Shown in pieces: positions 53,943 through 63,604 of a DNA stretch of 64,000 nucleotides. Under the pieces are notes generated by a model. The model was not told where the DNA came from and did not search any database. It saw nothing but the letters and a program-made list of their open reading frames with translations. Every line of letters starts with the position of its first letter. Position 1 is the first letter of the stretch. Where the stretch lies: assembly GCF_030285625.1 (NCBI RefSeq), contig NZ_CP127294.1, forward strand, positions 6,790,001 through 6,854,000, read 5' to 3'. Origin of the DNA: Amycolatopsis sp. 2-15. Its GTDB lineage: Bacteria; Actinomycetota; Actinomycetes; Mycobacteriales; Pseudonocardiaceae. Both the position numbers and the translations under genes were made by a program.

Positions 53943-55520
53943 ATGACCACACGATCCAAGCCGGCGGGCGGGGGGTCCGCCGGGGACCACTCCGACAGCT
54001 CCGAGCTCGCCAAGTTCGGCTACCGCCAGGAGCTCGAACGCTCACTCGGCTCCTTCTCCAGCTTCGCCGCCGGGTTCAGCTACATCTCGATCATGACCGG
54101 CGTGTTCCAGCTGTTCTTCTTCGGCTTCGGCTCGGGCGGCCCGGCCTTCATCTGGACCTGGCCGCTCGTTTTCCTCGGCCAGCTGGCCGTGGCGCTGTGC
54201 TTCGCCGAGCTGGCCGGGCAGTTCCCGCTCGCCGGTTCGGTGTACCAGTGGGCCAAGCAGATCGCGAAACCGGCGACGTCGTGGCTCGCGGGCTGGATCA
54301 TGATCATCGGCGCGATCGTGACGGCCGCGGCCGTCGCGGTGGCCTACCAGATCATCCTGCCGCAGGTCTCCACCGCGTTCCAGATCGTCGGCAGCGACTC
54401 CGACGCCGGCCTCACCTCCACCCCGGGCGGCGCGCAGAACGCGATCATCCTCGCGCTCGTGCTCGTGGTGTTCGCGACGATCGTGAACATCATCGGCGTG
54501 AAGCTCATGGCGAAGATCAACAACTTCGGCGTGGCCGTGGAGCTCGGCGCGAGCGTCCTGCTGATCATCGCGCTGGCCGTGCACATCAAGCGCGGACCCG
54601 GCCTGGTGTTCGACACCCACGGCACCGGCGACGGCCAGTCACTCGGGTACCTCGGCGCGTTCCTGGTCGCGTCGCTGATGAGCGCGTATGTGTTCTACGG
54701 CTTCGACACCGCCGGCTCGCTCGCGGAGGAGACCACGCAGCCGCGCAAGCACGCGCCACGCGCGATCATCCGCGCGATCACGGCCGCGTTCCTCGTGGGC
54801 GGGCTGATGATGCTCGTCGGCATGATGGCCGTCGGTGACCTCAACGCCGAGGAGCTCTCCACGTCCGGCATGCCGTACCTGCTCAAGAGCACGCTCGGCA
54901 CCGGCCTCGGTGACGCGTTCCTGATCTGCTCGGCCATCGCGATCACCGTGTGCTGCCTGGCCGTGCAGACCGCCGCGATCCGCATGACCTTCGCGATGGC
55001 CCGCGACGGGCGGCTGCCGTTCAGCAAGGCGCTGGCGAAGGTGTCGCCGCGCTCGAAGACGCCGGTGCTGCCGGCGCTGATCACCGGCGGGCTCACCGTG
55101 GTGGTGCTGCTGATCAACCTCGGCAACCAGCGCGCGTTCTTCGTGCTCACCTCGACGGCGATCATCCTGTTCTACATCCCCTACCTGATGGTCACCGGCC
55201 CGATGCTGGTGCGCCGCCTGCGCGGGCAGTGGCCGCGCCCCGAGCACGGCCCGTACTTCAAGCTCGGCCGCTGGGGCACGCTCGTGAACTTCGTCGCCGT
55301 GCTCTACGGCGCGGGCATGACGATCAACTTGATCTGGCCGCGGGCCGAGGTCTACGGCGACGACCACTGGTACTTCCAGTGGGGTGCCATGCTGATCACC
55401 GCGTTGATCGTGGTCGTCGGCGGGGTCCTGCTGTGGGTGCGGCGCCGGCACTGGGCGGCCGCGCACACGAGCCCCGACCACCAGCCGGACACCCCGGCGC
55501 CCGGTTCCGTGACCGGCTGA
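53943..55520 (+). CDS. APC-superfamily amino-acid/choline-type permease
   Basis: Integral membrane transporter of 525 residues with about 12 hydrophobic segments. The opening [29 protein letters not shown], the [16 protein letters not shown] loop and [27 protein letters not shown] are typical of the ACT (amino acid/choline transporter) branch, which includes yeast choline and GABA permeases. Between betB (52 bases) and betA (14 bases), choline or betaine import is the best inference. Proton coupling is typical of the family. No BCCT-type osmotic betaine transporter is present. Confidence 0.85.
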   Translation: MTTRSKPAGGGSAGDHSDSSELAKFGYRQELERSLGSFSSFAAGFSYISIMTGVFQLFFFGFGSGGPAFIWTWPLVFLGQLAVALCFAELAGQFPLAGSVYQWAKQIAKPATSWLAGWIMIIGAIVTAAAVAVAYQIILPQVSTAFQIVGSDSDAGLTSTPGGAQNAIILALVLVVFATIVNIIGVKLMAKINNFGVAVELGASVLLIIALAVHIKRGPGLVFDTHGTGDGQSLGYLGAFLVASLMSAYVFYGFDTAGSLAEETTQPRKHAPRAIIRAITAAFLVGGLMMLVGMMAVGDLNAEELSTSGMPYLLKSTLGTGLGDAFLICSAIAITVCCLAVQTAAIRMTFAMARDGRLPFSKALAKVSPRSKTPVLPALITGGLTVVVLLINLGNQRAFFVLTSTAIILFYIPYLMVTGPMLVRRLRGQWPRPEHGPYFKLGRWGTLVNFVAVLYGAGMTINLIWPRAEVYGDDHWYFQWGAMLITALIVVVGGVLLWVRRRHWAAAHTSPDHQPDTPAPGSVTG

Positions 55521-55534
55521 GAGAAGGAGGAGAC

Positions 55535-57193
55535 ATGAGTACCGAGACCTACGACTTCGTCATCGTCGGCGGCGGGTCCGCCGGCTGCGCGCTCGCCAAC
55601 CGCCTCTCCGCCGATCCCGCGAACAAGGTGCTGGTCCTCGAAGCCGGCCGCGAAGACGCGAAGTGGGACGTGTTCATCCACATGCCTGCCGCGCTGACCT
55701 TCCCCATCGGCAGCAAGTACTACGACTGGGGCTACCGCAGCGAACCCGAGCCGCACATGAACCGGCGGCGGATCTACCACGCGCGCGGCAAGGTGCTCGG
55801 CGGGTCCAGCAGCATCAACGGGATGATCTTCCAGCGCGGCAACCCGCTCGACTACGAGCGGTGGGCGGGAGACCCCGGAATGTCCGAGTGGGACTACGCC
55901 CACTGCCTGCCGTACTTCCGCCGCATGGAGAACTGCCTCGCCGACGCGCACGATGGGCCGTGGCGGGGGCACGACGGCCCGCTCGAGCTGGAACGCGGCC
56001 CGGCGACCAATCCGCTGTTCGAGGCCTTCTTCGACGCCGCGGTGCAGGCGGGCTACCCGCGTACCGACGACGTGAACGGCTTCCGGCAGGAGGGTTTCGC
56101 CGCGTTCGACCGCAACGTCCGCAAGGGACGGCGCCTCTCGGCCGCCCGGGCGTACCTGCACCCGGTGCTGCACCGGAAGAACCTCACGGTGAAGACCCAC
56201 GCGTTCGTGTCGCAGATCCTCTTCGACGGCACCCGAGCGATCGGCGTCGAATACGCGCAGGGCCGCGGCGCTCCCGGAGAGGTGTACAGCAAGGAGATCA
56301 TCCTGTGCGGCGGCGCGATCAACACGCCGCAGCTGCTGCAGCTCTCCGGTGTCGGCAACGCGGCCGAGCTTGAGAAGCTGGGCATCGACGTGGTACGCGA
56401 CCTGCCGGGTGTCGGCGAGAACCTGCAAGACCACCTCGAGGTCTACATCCAGTACGCGTGCAAGCAGCCGGTGTCGATGCAGCCCTCGCTCGCGAAGTGG
56501 AAGCGGCCGTGGATCGGCGCGCAGTGGCTGTTCCTGCGCTCGGGACCCGCGGCCACCAACCACTTCGAGGGCGGTGGGTTCGTCCGCAGCAACGACGAGG
56601 TGGCCTACCCCAATCTGATGTTCCACTTCCTGCCCATCGCCATCCGCTACGACGGCTCGGTGCCGGCGGGCGGGCACGGCTACCAGGTGCACGTCGGGCC
56701 GATGTACGCCGACACCCGCGGAACGGTGAAGATCACCTCCACCGATCCGCGCGAGCACCCGGCGCTGCGGTTCAACTACCTGTCCACGGAGAACGACCGC
56801 CGCGAGTGGGTCGAGGCCGTGCGGGTGGCGCGCAAGATCCTCAACCAGAGCGCGCTCGACCCGTTCAACGGCGGCGAGGTCTCGCCCGGGCCGGCCGTGG
56901 AGACCGACGAGGAGATCCTCGACTGGGTCGCCAAGGACGCCGAGACCGCGCTGCACCCCTCGTGCACCGCGAAGATGGGCGTGGACGAGCTGTCGGTGGT
57001 AGACCCGGGCAGCATGCGCGTGCACGGCACCGAGGGCCTGCGCGTGGTCGACGCGTCGGTGCTGCCCTACATCCCCAACGGCAACATCTACGCGCCGGTG
57101 ATGATGACCGCCGAGAAGTCCGCGGACCTGATCCTCGGCAACACCCCGCTCGCGCCGATCAAGCAGCCCTTCTACCGCCACACTCCCGCGTAA
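55535..57193 (+). CDS. betA: Choline dehydrogenase (GMC oxidoreductase)
   Basis: FAD enzyme of 552 residues, matching BetA length. The dinucleotide motif is [18 protein letters not shown], followed by GMC signature 1 ([20 protein letters not shown]), signature 2 ([16 protein letters not shown]), the active-site His474 ([11 protein letters not shown]) and Asn517 (NGNIYAP). It converts choline to betaine aldehyde, passing electrons to the respiratory chain, and is probably membrane-associated. The ATG at 55535 has AAGGAGGAGA upstream. End of the bet operon; a GC-rich hairpin follows. Confidence 0.93.
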   Translation: MSTETYDFVIVGGGSAGCALANRLSADPANKVLVLEAGREDAKWDVFIHMPAALTFPIGSKYYDWGYRSEPEPHMNRRRIYHARGKVLGGSSSINGMIFQRGNPLDYERWAGDPGMSEWDYAHCLPYFRRMENCLADAHDGPWRGHDGPLELERGPATNPLFEAFFDAAVQAGYPRTDDVNGFRQEGFAAFDRNVRKGRRLSAARAYLHPVLHRKNLTVKTHAFVSQILFDGTRAIGVEYAQGRGAPGEVYSKEIILCGGAINTPQLLQLSGVGNAAELEKLGIDVVRDLPGVGENLQDHLEVYIQYACKQPVSMQPSLAKWKRPWIGAQWLFLRSGPAATNHFEGGGFVRSNDEVAYPNLMFHFLPIAIRYDGSVPAGGHGYQVHVGPMYADTRGTVKITSTDPREHPALRFNYLSTENDRREWVEAVRVARKILNQSALDPFNGGEVSPGPAVETDEEILDWVAKDAETALHPSCTAKMGVDELSVVDPGSMRVHGTEGLRVVDASVLPYIPNGNIYAPVMMTAEKSADLILGNTPLAPIKQPFYRHTPA

Positions 57194-57206
57194 CCGCCGG
57201 CCTGCC

Positions 57207-57237
57207 GGACCCGTGCGCCTGCCCGGCGCACGGGTCC
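57207..57237 (+). terminator. Hairpin terminator after betA
   Basis: Perfect 12-base stem (GGACCCGTGCGC / GCGCACGGGTCC) with a 7-base loop, 14 bases after the betA stop. No T tract, which is common for actinomycete terminators. Confidence 0.7.
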
Positions 57238-57324
57238 GTGGCGTGCCCGCGGACGGGCCACAAAATCCGCCCCGATCGGGCCCCGGACACCCCTTGACGG
57301 CACCCCGCGCTCGCACTCAGACTT

Positions 57325-57360
57325 GTTGCGTATCGCGTTGCGAGTTCCCCCATACGCAAC
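57325..57360. promoter_or_regulatory. Three-half-site operator upstream of the Rieske ferredoxin gene
   Basis: GTTGCGTAT (57325-57333) and ATACGCAAC (57352-57360) are a perfect 9-base inverted repeat. A third half site, GTTGCG, sits between them at 57337-57342. It lies about 50 bases upstream of the ferredoxin start. Arrays of three related half sites are typical of IclR regulators, but no IclR gene is nearby; the LysR gene downstream is another candidate. Confidence 0.6.
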
Positions 57361-57406
57361 GCGGTGCCCCTCAAAAGCACACCCCCAGCTCCTCCCGGAG
57401 GCCCAG

Positions 57407-57733
57407 ATGCTGCGCGCGTGCACAGTGGACGAACTGCCCCCCGGCGAATCCGTCCGGATCGCGGGGCCCGAGCCGATCGCGGTGTTCAACGCCGACGGCG
57501 AGGTCTACGCGATCGGCGACACGTGCAGCCACCAGGACGCGTCCCTGGCCGAGGGCTGGCTCGAAGGCTGCTTCGTCGAATGCCCGCTGCACGCGGCGCT
57601 GTTCGACCTGCGAACCGGCCAGCCGTCGTGCCTGCCTGCGAAGCAGCCGGTGCGCACTTACGAGGTGCTCGTCGACAACGGCGTGATCTACGTGCAGGCG
57701 GAGCGCTTGGAAAACACCGAGGATGCCGCGTGA
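57407..57733 (+). CDS. Rieske-type [2Fe-2S] ferredoxin
   Basis: Small soluble electron carrier of 108 residues. The Rieske ligands are complete: C40 and H42 in CSHQDASL, C59 and H62 in CPLHAALF. Such proteins carry electrons from a flavoprotein reductase to a Rieske oxygenase. The ATG at 57407 has GGAGG upstream. It overlaps the reductase gene by 4 bases. The only Rieske oxygenase in the window is the GbcA-like one 6 kb away, so this pair may supply it. A nitrite-reductase small subunit is less likely. Confidence 0.9.
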   Translation: MLRACTVDELPPGESVRIAGPEPIAVFNADGEVYAIGDTCSHQDASLAEGWLEGCFVECPLHAALFDLRTGQPSCLPAKQPVRTYEVLVDNGVIYVQAERLENTEDAA

Positions 57734-58902
57734 AGAGCGTCGCGATCGTCGGCGCTTCGCTCGCCGGGGCGCGAGCCGCCCAGGAGCTGCGCGCGCAGGG
57801 GTTCGACGGCCGCGTCGTGCTCGTCGGGGCCGAACCTCACCTGCCGTACGATCGGCCGCCGCTGTCGAAGGCCTTCCTCGCCGGCACCGCCGAGCGCGAG
57901 TCGCTGGACCTCCTCGACGCCGAGGACACCGCGTCGCTGGAGCTGCGGCTGGGCACCCGGGCCGAACGGCTCGACGCCGCCGGCGGCCGGCTGGTGCTCT
58001 CCGACGGCGCCGACCTGACGGTGGACGGCGTCGTGCTCGCCACCGGCGGGCGCGCGCGGACGCTGCCCGGCACGGCTGGCGTCTCCGGGGTCCACGTGCT
58101 GCGGACGCTCGACGACGCACTGGCCCTGCGCGCGGAGCTGGTGCCGGGTGTGCGGGTGGTGATCGTGGGCGCCGGATTCATCGGGGCGGAGGTCGCTTCG
58201 ACCTGCCGCTCGCTCGGTCTCGACGTCACCGTGCTCGAAACGCTGGCCACGCCGCTCGAACGCGTGCTGGGACCCCGGCTGGCCGAGGTGTGCTCGCGGC
58301 TGCACGACCGCCACGGCACGGTCCTGCGCTGCGGCGCCGCCGTCGACGAGCTCGTGACCGCGGGCGGGCGCGTGACCGGCGTCCGGCTCGTGGGCGGCGA
58401 GGAGCTGCCGGCCGACGTGGTCGTCGTCGGGATCGGCATGGTGCCCGCGACCGAGTGGCTGGCCGGTTCAGGCCTGGAGGTGAGCAACGGCGTGCACGTC
58501 TCGAGCGGCCTCGTCACCGCGTTGCCCAACGTGGTCGCGGTCGGCGACGTCGCCGCCTACACCTCGGAAAAAGGCGGACGGCGGCACCGGCACGAGCACT
58601 GGACCAACGCGAGCGAGCAAGCGGGCGTCGCCGTCGCGAACCTGCTCGCCGGCGCCACCACGCGGCACTACGCGCCGAGCGGCTACGTCTGGTCGGACCA
58701 GTACGAGGGGACCCTGCAGCTCGCCGGGCACCCCGAGCGCGGCGACGAGGTCGTGTTCACCGAGGGCGGACCCGACGCTCCCGCGTTCGTGGCGACCTAC
58801 CAGCGCGACGGAGTGACGGTCGGGATCTTCGCACTCAACAGTGCCAAGCAGTTCACCCGGTTGCGGCGCCAGGCCTTGCGGCGGCCCGCCCCCGTGGCCT
58901 GA
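57730..58902 (+). CDS. NAD(P)H-dependent ferredoxin reductase (FAD), oxygenase-coupled type
   Basis: Flavoprotein of 390 residues in the putidaredoxin-/biphenyl-reductase (pyridine nucleotide-disulfide oxidoreductase) family. The FAD motif is VAIVGASLAGARAAQEL, then EPHLPYDRPPLSKAFL, the NAD motif VVIVGAGFIGAEVASTC, and the late PNVVAVGDVAAY with EHWTNASEQAGVAVANLL. A GASLAG opening in place of GAGxAG is common in this group. GTG 57730 overlaps the ferredoxin stop by 4 bases. Together they form the reductase-ferredoxin arm for a Rieske oxygenase. Confidence 0.9.
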   Translation: MKSVAIVGASLAGARAAQELRAQGFDGRVVLVGAEPHLPYDRPPLSKAFLAGTAERESLDLLDAEDTASLELRLGTRAERLDAAGGRLVLSDGADLTVDGVVLATGGRARTLPGTAGVSGVHVLRTLDDALALRAELVPGVRVVIVGAGFIGAEVASTCRSLGLDVTVLETLATPLERVLGPRLAEVCSRLHDRHGTVLRCGAAVDELVTAGGRVTGVRLVGGEELPADVVVVGIGMVPATEWLAGSGLEVSNGVHVSSGLVTALPNVVAVGDVAAYTSEKGGRRHRHEHWTNASEQAGVAVANLLAGATTRHYAPSGYVWSDQYEGTLQLAGHPERGDEVVFTEGGPDAPAFVATYQRDGVTVGIFALNSAKQFTRLRRQALRRPAPVA

Positions 58903-58911
58903 AATGCGGGG

Positions 58912-59778
58912 ATGGAACGCCGCCAGCTTCAGTATTTCCTCGCCGTCGTCGATCACGGCGGCTTCACCAACGCGGCCCGACGGCTGCACGTCGCGCAGCC
59001 GTCGCTCTCGCACGCGGTGCGCACGCTGGAAAAGGAGCTCGGCGGGCTGCTGTTCCACCGCCTGCCCCACGGCGCCACGCTGACCCCGGCCGGCACGGCG
59101 CTCGTGGCCCCGGCCCGACAGATCCTGCGCGACCTGCGCACGGCCGACGCGTCCGTGCGCGAGGTCCTCGGGCTCGGCGGCGGGACGCTGGACCTCGCGT
59201 CGCAGACCACGCTCGCCGTCGACCCGCTCGCGAAGCTGCTCGGCCGGTTCCGCGCGGCGCACCCCAAGGTCCTCGTGCGGGTGCGGGCGCCGGAGACGGG
59301 CTCGGACGTGGTCAACCGGGTCCGAAATGGACAGAGCGAGGTGGGTCTCGTCGAGTCCGGTGCCGAAACGCCGGGGCTCGCCGGGCTCGACCTCGCCGAG
59401 CAGGAGGTGTTCGCCGTGCTGCCCGCGGACTCGCCGGTGCGCCTCGTGCTGCCGGTGACCGAACTGGCCACACTGGACCTGGTCACCACCCCGCCCGGCA
59501 CGGCCACCCGGTGGATCGTCGAGGAAGCCCTGCGCGGCACGGCCGAGCCGCGCGTCGTCGTGGAGACCGAGCACCGCGCCATGATCGTGCCCCTCGTGCT
59601 GGCCGGGGCCGGCGCGGCGCTGCTCCCCCGCGCGATGGCCGACGACGCCCGCCGCCTGGGCGCGGTCACCGTACCGCTGGACCCGCCGTTGCTGCGGCGC
59701 GGCCGGATGGTCTGGCGCGCCGGGCCGCTCTCCCCCGCCGCGGAACGGTTCCTGGCCCTGGCCTGCGGGACCCCATAA
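58912..59778 (+). CDS. LysR-family transcriptional regulator
   Basis: Regulator of 288 residues beginning MERRQLQYFLAVVDHGGFTNAARRLHVAQPSLSHAVRTLEKELGGLLFHR, a standard LysR helix-turn-helix, followed by an effector domain. It starts 9 bases after the reductase stop on the same strand, so it may be cotranscribed with the ferredoxin/reductase pair or control the sulfatase gene 114 bases downstream. No good ribosome-binding site is seen. Confidence 0.88.
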   Translation: MERRQLQYFLAVVDHGGFTNAARRLHVAQPSLSHAVRTLEKELGGLLFHRLPHGATLTPAGTALVAPARQILRDLRTADASVREVLGLGGGTLDLASQTTLAVDPLAKLLGRFRAAHPKVLVRVRAPETGSDVVNRVRNGQSEVGLVESGAETPGLAGLDLAEQEVFAVLPADSPVRLVLPVTELATLDLVTTPPGTATRWIVEEALRGTAEPRVVVETEHRAMIVPLVLAGAGAALLPRAMADDARRLGAVTVPLDPPLLRRGRMVWRAGPLSPAAERFLALACGTP

Positions 59779-59892
59779 AGATCAGCTCTCGGCCTGATCG
59801 GATTCCGGTCTGGGCCACCCCCATCCGGAGCCTGGCCCGCCGGGGTGCGGCGCTGTGAAGCTCATTGGCGTCCACTTCGGAAGGAGCTCTTC

Positions 59893-62250
59893 ATGTCCGC
59901 GTTCCCCGCCGGGCGCCACATACTGCCGCGCCCGGACGTCCCCGTGCCCGCGCCGACGGCACTCGACGTGCGCGAGCGACGCGAGCAGGGAACGCCGATC
60001 GGACCCGTGCCCCCGCCCGCGGGCGCGCCGAACGTCGTGATCGTGCTGGCCGACGACCTCGGCTTCGGCACATCGAGCGCGTTCGGCGGCCCGTGCGCCA
60101 TGCCGACGGCCGACCGGCTCGCGGCCGGCGGACTGCGCTACACCCGCTTCCACGTCACAGCGCTGTGTTCACCCACGCGCCAAGCGCTGCTGACCGGGCG
60201 CAACCACCACTCCGTCGGCATGGGCGGCACCACGGAGATGGCGACTTCCGCGCCGGGTTACCACGGCTTCCGCCCGCGCAGCGCCGCGACGCTCGCGCAG
60301 ATCCTGCAGGGCAACGGGTACAGCACCGCCGCGTTCGGCAAGTGGCACCAGACGCCGCCGCGCGAGATCAGCGCGGTCGGGCCCTTCGACCGGTGGCCGA
60401 CCGGCGAAGGGTTCGACACCTTCTACGGGTTCATGGGGGCGGAGATGAACCACTGGTACCCGTTGCTGTACCAGGGAACCACGCCCGTCGAGCCGGACCG
60501 GCGGCCGGAGGACGGCTACCACCTGACCGAGGATCTCGTCGACCACGCCGTCGACTGGGTGCGCACGCAGCGCACGCTCACGCCCGACCGCCCGTTCTTC
60601 ACCTACCTCGCCCTCGGCTCCGCCCACGCGCCGCTGCACGTCGGCCGCGAATGGCGCGAGCGGTACCGCGGCCGCTTCGACCACGGCTGGGACCGGCAAC
60701 GGGAACTCACGCTGGCGCGGCAGAAAGAGCTCGGCGTGGTGCCCGGGGACACCGAACTCGCGCCGTGGGCCGAAGGCGTGCCGCGCTGGGCCGAGCTCGA
60801 CGACACCCGGCAGCGGCTGGCGGCGCGGTTCATGGAGACGTTCGCCGGGTTCGTCGAGCACGCCGACACGCAGGTGGGCCGGTTCGTCGCCGCACTCGAA
60901 GAACTCGGTGCGCTCGACAACACGCTGTTCCTCTACCTGCTCGGCGACAACGGCGCGTCGGGCGAAGGCGGCATCGAAGGCACGCTCGTGGAACACCGGC
61001 TGGGCCACGGGCTCGTCGACGACCCGGAGGAGATGATCCACCACCTCGACGAGATCGGGGACCCCGGCACCTACCCGATCGCGCCGGCCGGCTGGGCACT
61101 CGCGCTGAACACGCCGTACCAGTGGACGAAACAGGTCGCCTCGCACCTCGGCGGCACGCGCGACGGGCTGATCGTGCACTGGCCCGCGGGCGGCGCCGAG
61201 GCCGGCGGGCTGCGCCACCAGTACGGCCACGTGATCGACGTGCTGCCGACGATCCTCGACTGCGCGGGCATTCCCGCACCCCACAGCGTGGACGGTGTGC
61301 AGCAGCAACCGATCGAGGGCGTCAGCCTGCGCGAGACGATCACCGATGCCGCCGCGCCCGAACGGCACCACACGCAGTACTACGAGATGTGCGGCAACCG
61401 CGGGATCTACCACGAGGGCTGGACCGCGGTCACGCGCCACGGCGTGCCGTGGGAGATGGTGGCGACGAAGCGGCGGGCGTTCTCCGACGACGTCTGGGAG
61501 CTCTACGACCTCACCCGCGACGCGAGCCAGGCTCACGACCTCGCCGCCGCGCACACCGCGAAACTGCGGGAGCTGCAGGACCTTTTCCTCGTGGAGGCGG
61601 CGAAACACCAGGTGTTCCCGCTCGACGACCGCGTCACCGAGCGCGAGAATCCCGTGCTGGCCGGCCGGCTCGACCTACTGGGCGCGCGGACGTCGGTGAC
61701 CTACCGCGGCGGGATGCGGCGCTTCACCGAGGAGACCACGCCGAACGTCAAGAACCGCTCCCACGTCATCACCGCCGACGTCGACCTGCCCGCCACGCCC
61801 GCGTCCGGCGTCGTCATCGCGCAGGGCGGCCGCTTCGGTGGCTGGACGCTGTACTTCGCCGACGGCCGCCCGGTCTACGTCTACAACTACTTCGGCCTCG
61901 AGCACTTCACCGCGGCGGCGACCGACCCGCTCGCCCCGGGCCGCCACGAGCTGCGCCTCGAGTTCACCTACGACGGCGGCGGGCCCGGCCTCGGTGGCGA
62001 AGCCGTGCTCACCGCCGACGGCGAGAAGCTCGCCGCGGCCCGCGTAGAGCGGACGATCGCGTACTACTTCTCCTTCGACGAGACGCTCGACGTCGGCGTC
62101 GACCTCGGCACGCCGGTGTCCGACGCCTACGCCGCGGGGACCAACGCGTTCACCGGGCTCGTGCACACCGTCCGGATCGACCTCGGCCCGGCCGCCGAAG
62201 TCGCGGAATCCGACGGTGGCCTGCAGCGACGGATCATGGGCGCCCAGTGA
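59893..62250 (+). CDS. Arylsulfatase (type I, long mycobacterial AtsA/AtsD-like form)
   Basis: Sulfate-ester hydrolase of 785 residues. The type-I sulfatase signature C92-S-P-T-R-Q-A-L-L-T-G-R is present; Cys92 must be converted to formylglycine by an unlinked FGE. The metal Asp pair is D54-D55 (VLADDLGFG), and GKWHQTPP and NTPYQWTKQV supply further site residues. The catalytic domain ends near 600 and a beta-rich C-terminal domain follows, as in the 780-790-residue arylsulfatases of mycobacteria. No signal peptide is seen. The ATG at 59893 has AAGGAG 6-7 bases upstream. It is too long for the choline-sulfatase BetC (about 500), despite the choline genes nearby. Confidence 0.88.
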   Translation: MSAFPAGRHILPRPDVPVPAPTALDVRERREQGTPIGPVPPPAGAPNVVIVLADDLGFGTSSAFGGPCAMPTADRLAAGGLRYTRFHVTALCSPTRQALLTGRNHHSVGMGGTTEMATSAPGYHGFRPRSAATLAQILQGNGYSTAAFGKWHQTPPREISAVGPFDRWPTGEGFDTFYGFMGAEMNHWYPLLYQGTTPVEPDRRPEDGYHLTEDLVDHAVDWVRTQRTLTPDRPFFTYLALGSAHAPLHVGREWRERYRGRFDHGWDRQRELTLARQKELGVVPGDTELAPWAEGVPRWAELDDTRQRLAARFMETFAGFVEHADTQVGRFVAALEELGALDNTLFLYLLGDNGASGEGGIEGTLVEHRLGHGLVDDPEEMIHHLDEIGDPGTYPIAPAGWALALNTPYQWTKQVASHLGGTRDGLIVHWPAGGAEAGGLRHQYGHVIDVLPTILDCAGIPAPHSVDGVQQQPIEGVSLRETITDAAAPERHHTQYYEMCGNRGIYHEGWTAVTRHGVPWEMVATKRRAFSDDVWELYDLTRDASQAHDLAAAHTAKLRELQDLFLVEAAKHQVFPLDDRVTERENPVLAGRLDLLGARTSVTYRGGMRRFTEETTPNVKNRSHVITADVDLPATPASGVVIAQGGRFGGWTLYFADGRPVYVYNYFGLEHFTAAATDPLAPGRHELRLEFTYDGGGPGLGGEAVLTADGEKLAAARVERTIAYYFSFDETLDVGVDLGTPVSDAYAAGTNAFTGLVHTVRIDLGPAAEVAESDGGLQRRIMGAQ

Positions 62251-62306
62251 CCGCCCCCGAATGATCAGCGCTCTGACCGGCCGTTAACTTAGCTCCCTAG
62301 TCAATT

Positions 62307-62332
62307 GGGGTAACGGAGTCAGGGGTAACGGA
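62307..62332. promoter_or_regulatory. Direct repeat in the GntR/ABC operon promoter
   Basis: The 11-base sequence GGGGTAACGGA occurs twice, at 62307-62317 and 62322-62332, with a 15-base period, ending 4 bases before the GTG start of the GntR gene. It could be a binding site for the autoregulated YtrA-type repressor or part of a short leader. Confidence 0.45.
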
Positions 62333-62336
62333 CACG

Positions 62337-62741
62337 GTGTTCGAGTTCCGGTTCGAGAGTGGTTCGGGTGTGCCGCCGTACCTGCAGCTGGTGCGGCAGG
62401 TCGAGCACGCCGTGCGGCTCGGTGAGCTCAAGCGGGGCGACCGGCTGCCGACGGTCAAGGAGGTCGCGCGCCAGCTCGTGATCAACCCGAACACCGTGCA
62501 GAAGGCGTATCGCGAGCTGGACCACCGCGGCATCGTGCGCGGCCGGCCCGGGATGGGCACGTTCGTCGCGCGCGACGACCCGGCAGGCGTGTCGCCCGAA
62601 CGGCAGGCGCAGCTGCGCGCCGGGTTCGAGCGGTGGATCAACGAGGCCCGCGGGTCGGGCCTGACCGTCGCCGACGTCGAGGCCCTCGTCTCGTCCGTGC
62701 TCCTGCGCATCGGGAAACGTTCCGGGAAGGAGAACGAGTGA
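62337..62741 (+). CDS. GntR-family regulator, YtrA subfamily
   Basis: Short GntR protein of 134 residues: the winged helix-turn-helix (PPYLQLVRQVEHAVRLGELKRGDRLPTVKEVARQLVINPNTVQKAYRELDHRGIVRGRPGMGTFVA) plus only about 50 helical residues for dimerisation, the YtrA arrangement. YtrA regulators nearly always repress the ABC-transporter operon they head, as here: its stop overlaps the ATPase start by 4 bases. GTG 62337 is the start; cell-wall antibiotics are the usual inducers in Firmicutes (inference for this organism). Confidence 0.9.
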   Translation: MFEFRFESGSGVPPYLQLVRQVEHAVRLGELKRGDRLPTVKEVARQLVINPNTVQKAYRELDHRGIVRGRPGMGTFVARDDPAGVSPERQAQLRAGFERWINEARGSGLTVADVEALVSSVLLRIGKRSGKENE

Positions 62742-63604
62742 GCACAGCGGCGATCGCGACCCATGCCCTGGGCCGGCGCTACGGTCGCACCTGGGGGCTT
62801 CGGGACTGCACACTCGAAATCGGCGAGGGTCGTGTGGTCGGCCTCGTCGGGCCCAACGGTGCGGGGAAGTCGACCCTGCTCAACCTCCTGGCCGGGCTCC
62901 TGCGGCCCTCGACCGGGGACCTCGAACTGTTCGGCCGCGCGGTGAAGCCTGGTGCGCCGTCCGACGGCGTCGCCTACCTCGACCAGCGGCATTCGCTCTA
63001 CGAGTCGTTCCGTGTCCGTGAGATGCTGGAAGCCGCCCGCCGCCTCAACCGGCGCTGGGACCACCGAGCGGCCCTCGATCGCGTGCGCGAGCTGGACATT
63101 CCGCTGGGACGCCGCGTCGGTGAGCTCTCCGGCGGCCAGCGGGCGCAGGTGGCGCTGAGCATGGCCCTCGCGCGGCGCCCGGAGCTGCTGGTGCTCGACG
63201 AGCCCGTCGCGAGCCTCGACCCGCTCGCCCGCCGCGACCTCATGGGCAGCCTGATGGCGGCGAAGGCCGACCACGACTGCACGGTCGTGCTGTCCTCGCA
63301 CGTCGTGTCCGAGCTGGAGCGGCTGTGCGACCACCTCGTGGTGCTCGATCACGGCCGGGTCGTGCTGTCCGGCGACGTCGACGACCTCATGGCGGAGCAC
63401 GTGCGGCTCACCGGTCCGGCGTCCACTGTGGACGAGATCCGGAGCGTCCCGCTGTCCTGCGAACGCCGGGGCGACGCGGCCACGATGCTCCTGCGCGGTC
63501 CGCGGCCGGCGCTTCCGCCGGGCTGGCGCGCCGAGCCGGTGTCGCTGGAAGACCTCGTGCTGCACCACCTCGCGGCCGGGCGGCCGAAGGAGGTCGCGGC
63601 GTGA
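62738..63604 (+). CDS. ABC transporter ATP-binding protein
   Basis: ATPase of 288 residues. Walker A is GPNGAGKST, the signature LSGGQRAQ, Walker B LLVLDEPVASLD, and the switch His is in LSSHVVSELE. A C-terminal extension of about 70 residues is usual for exporter/regulatory ATPases of the CcmA/YtrB type. GTG 62738 overlaps the GntR stop (GTGA), and its own stop overlaps the permease start. It should energise the permease encoded next. Confidence 0.93.
   Translation: MSTAAIATHALGRRYGRTWGLRDCTLEIGEGRVVGLVGPNGAGKSTLLNLLAGLLRPSTGDLELFGRAVKPGAPSDGVAYLDQRHSLYESFRVREMLEAARRLNRRWDHRAALDRVRELDIPLGRRVGELSGGQRAQVALSMALARRPELLVLDEPVASLDPLARRDLMGSLMAAKADHDCTVVLSSHVVSELERLCDHLVVLDHGRVVLSGDVDDLMAEHVRLTGPASTVDEIRSVPLSCERRGDAATMLLRGPRPALPPGWRAEPVSLEDLVLHHLAAGRPKEVAA

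Noticed and set aside
55352..57316. 654-codon open frame on the minus strand
   Set aside because: Antisense shadow of betA; no family features.
59893..62250. Choline sulfatase (BetC)
   Set aside because: At 785 residues with an extra C-terminal domain it is far longer than BetC; arylsulfatase of the mycobacterial type fits better.
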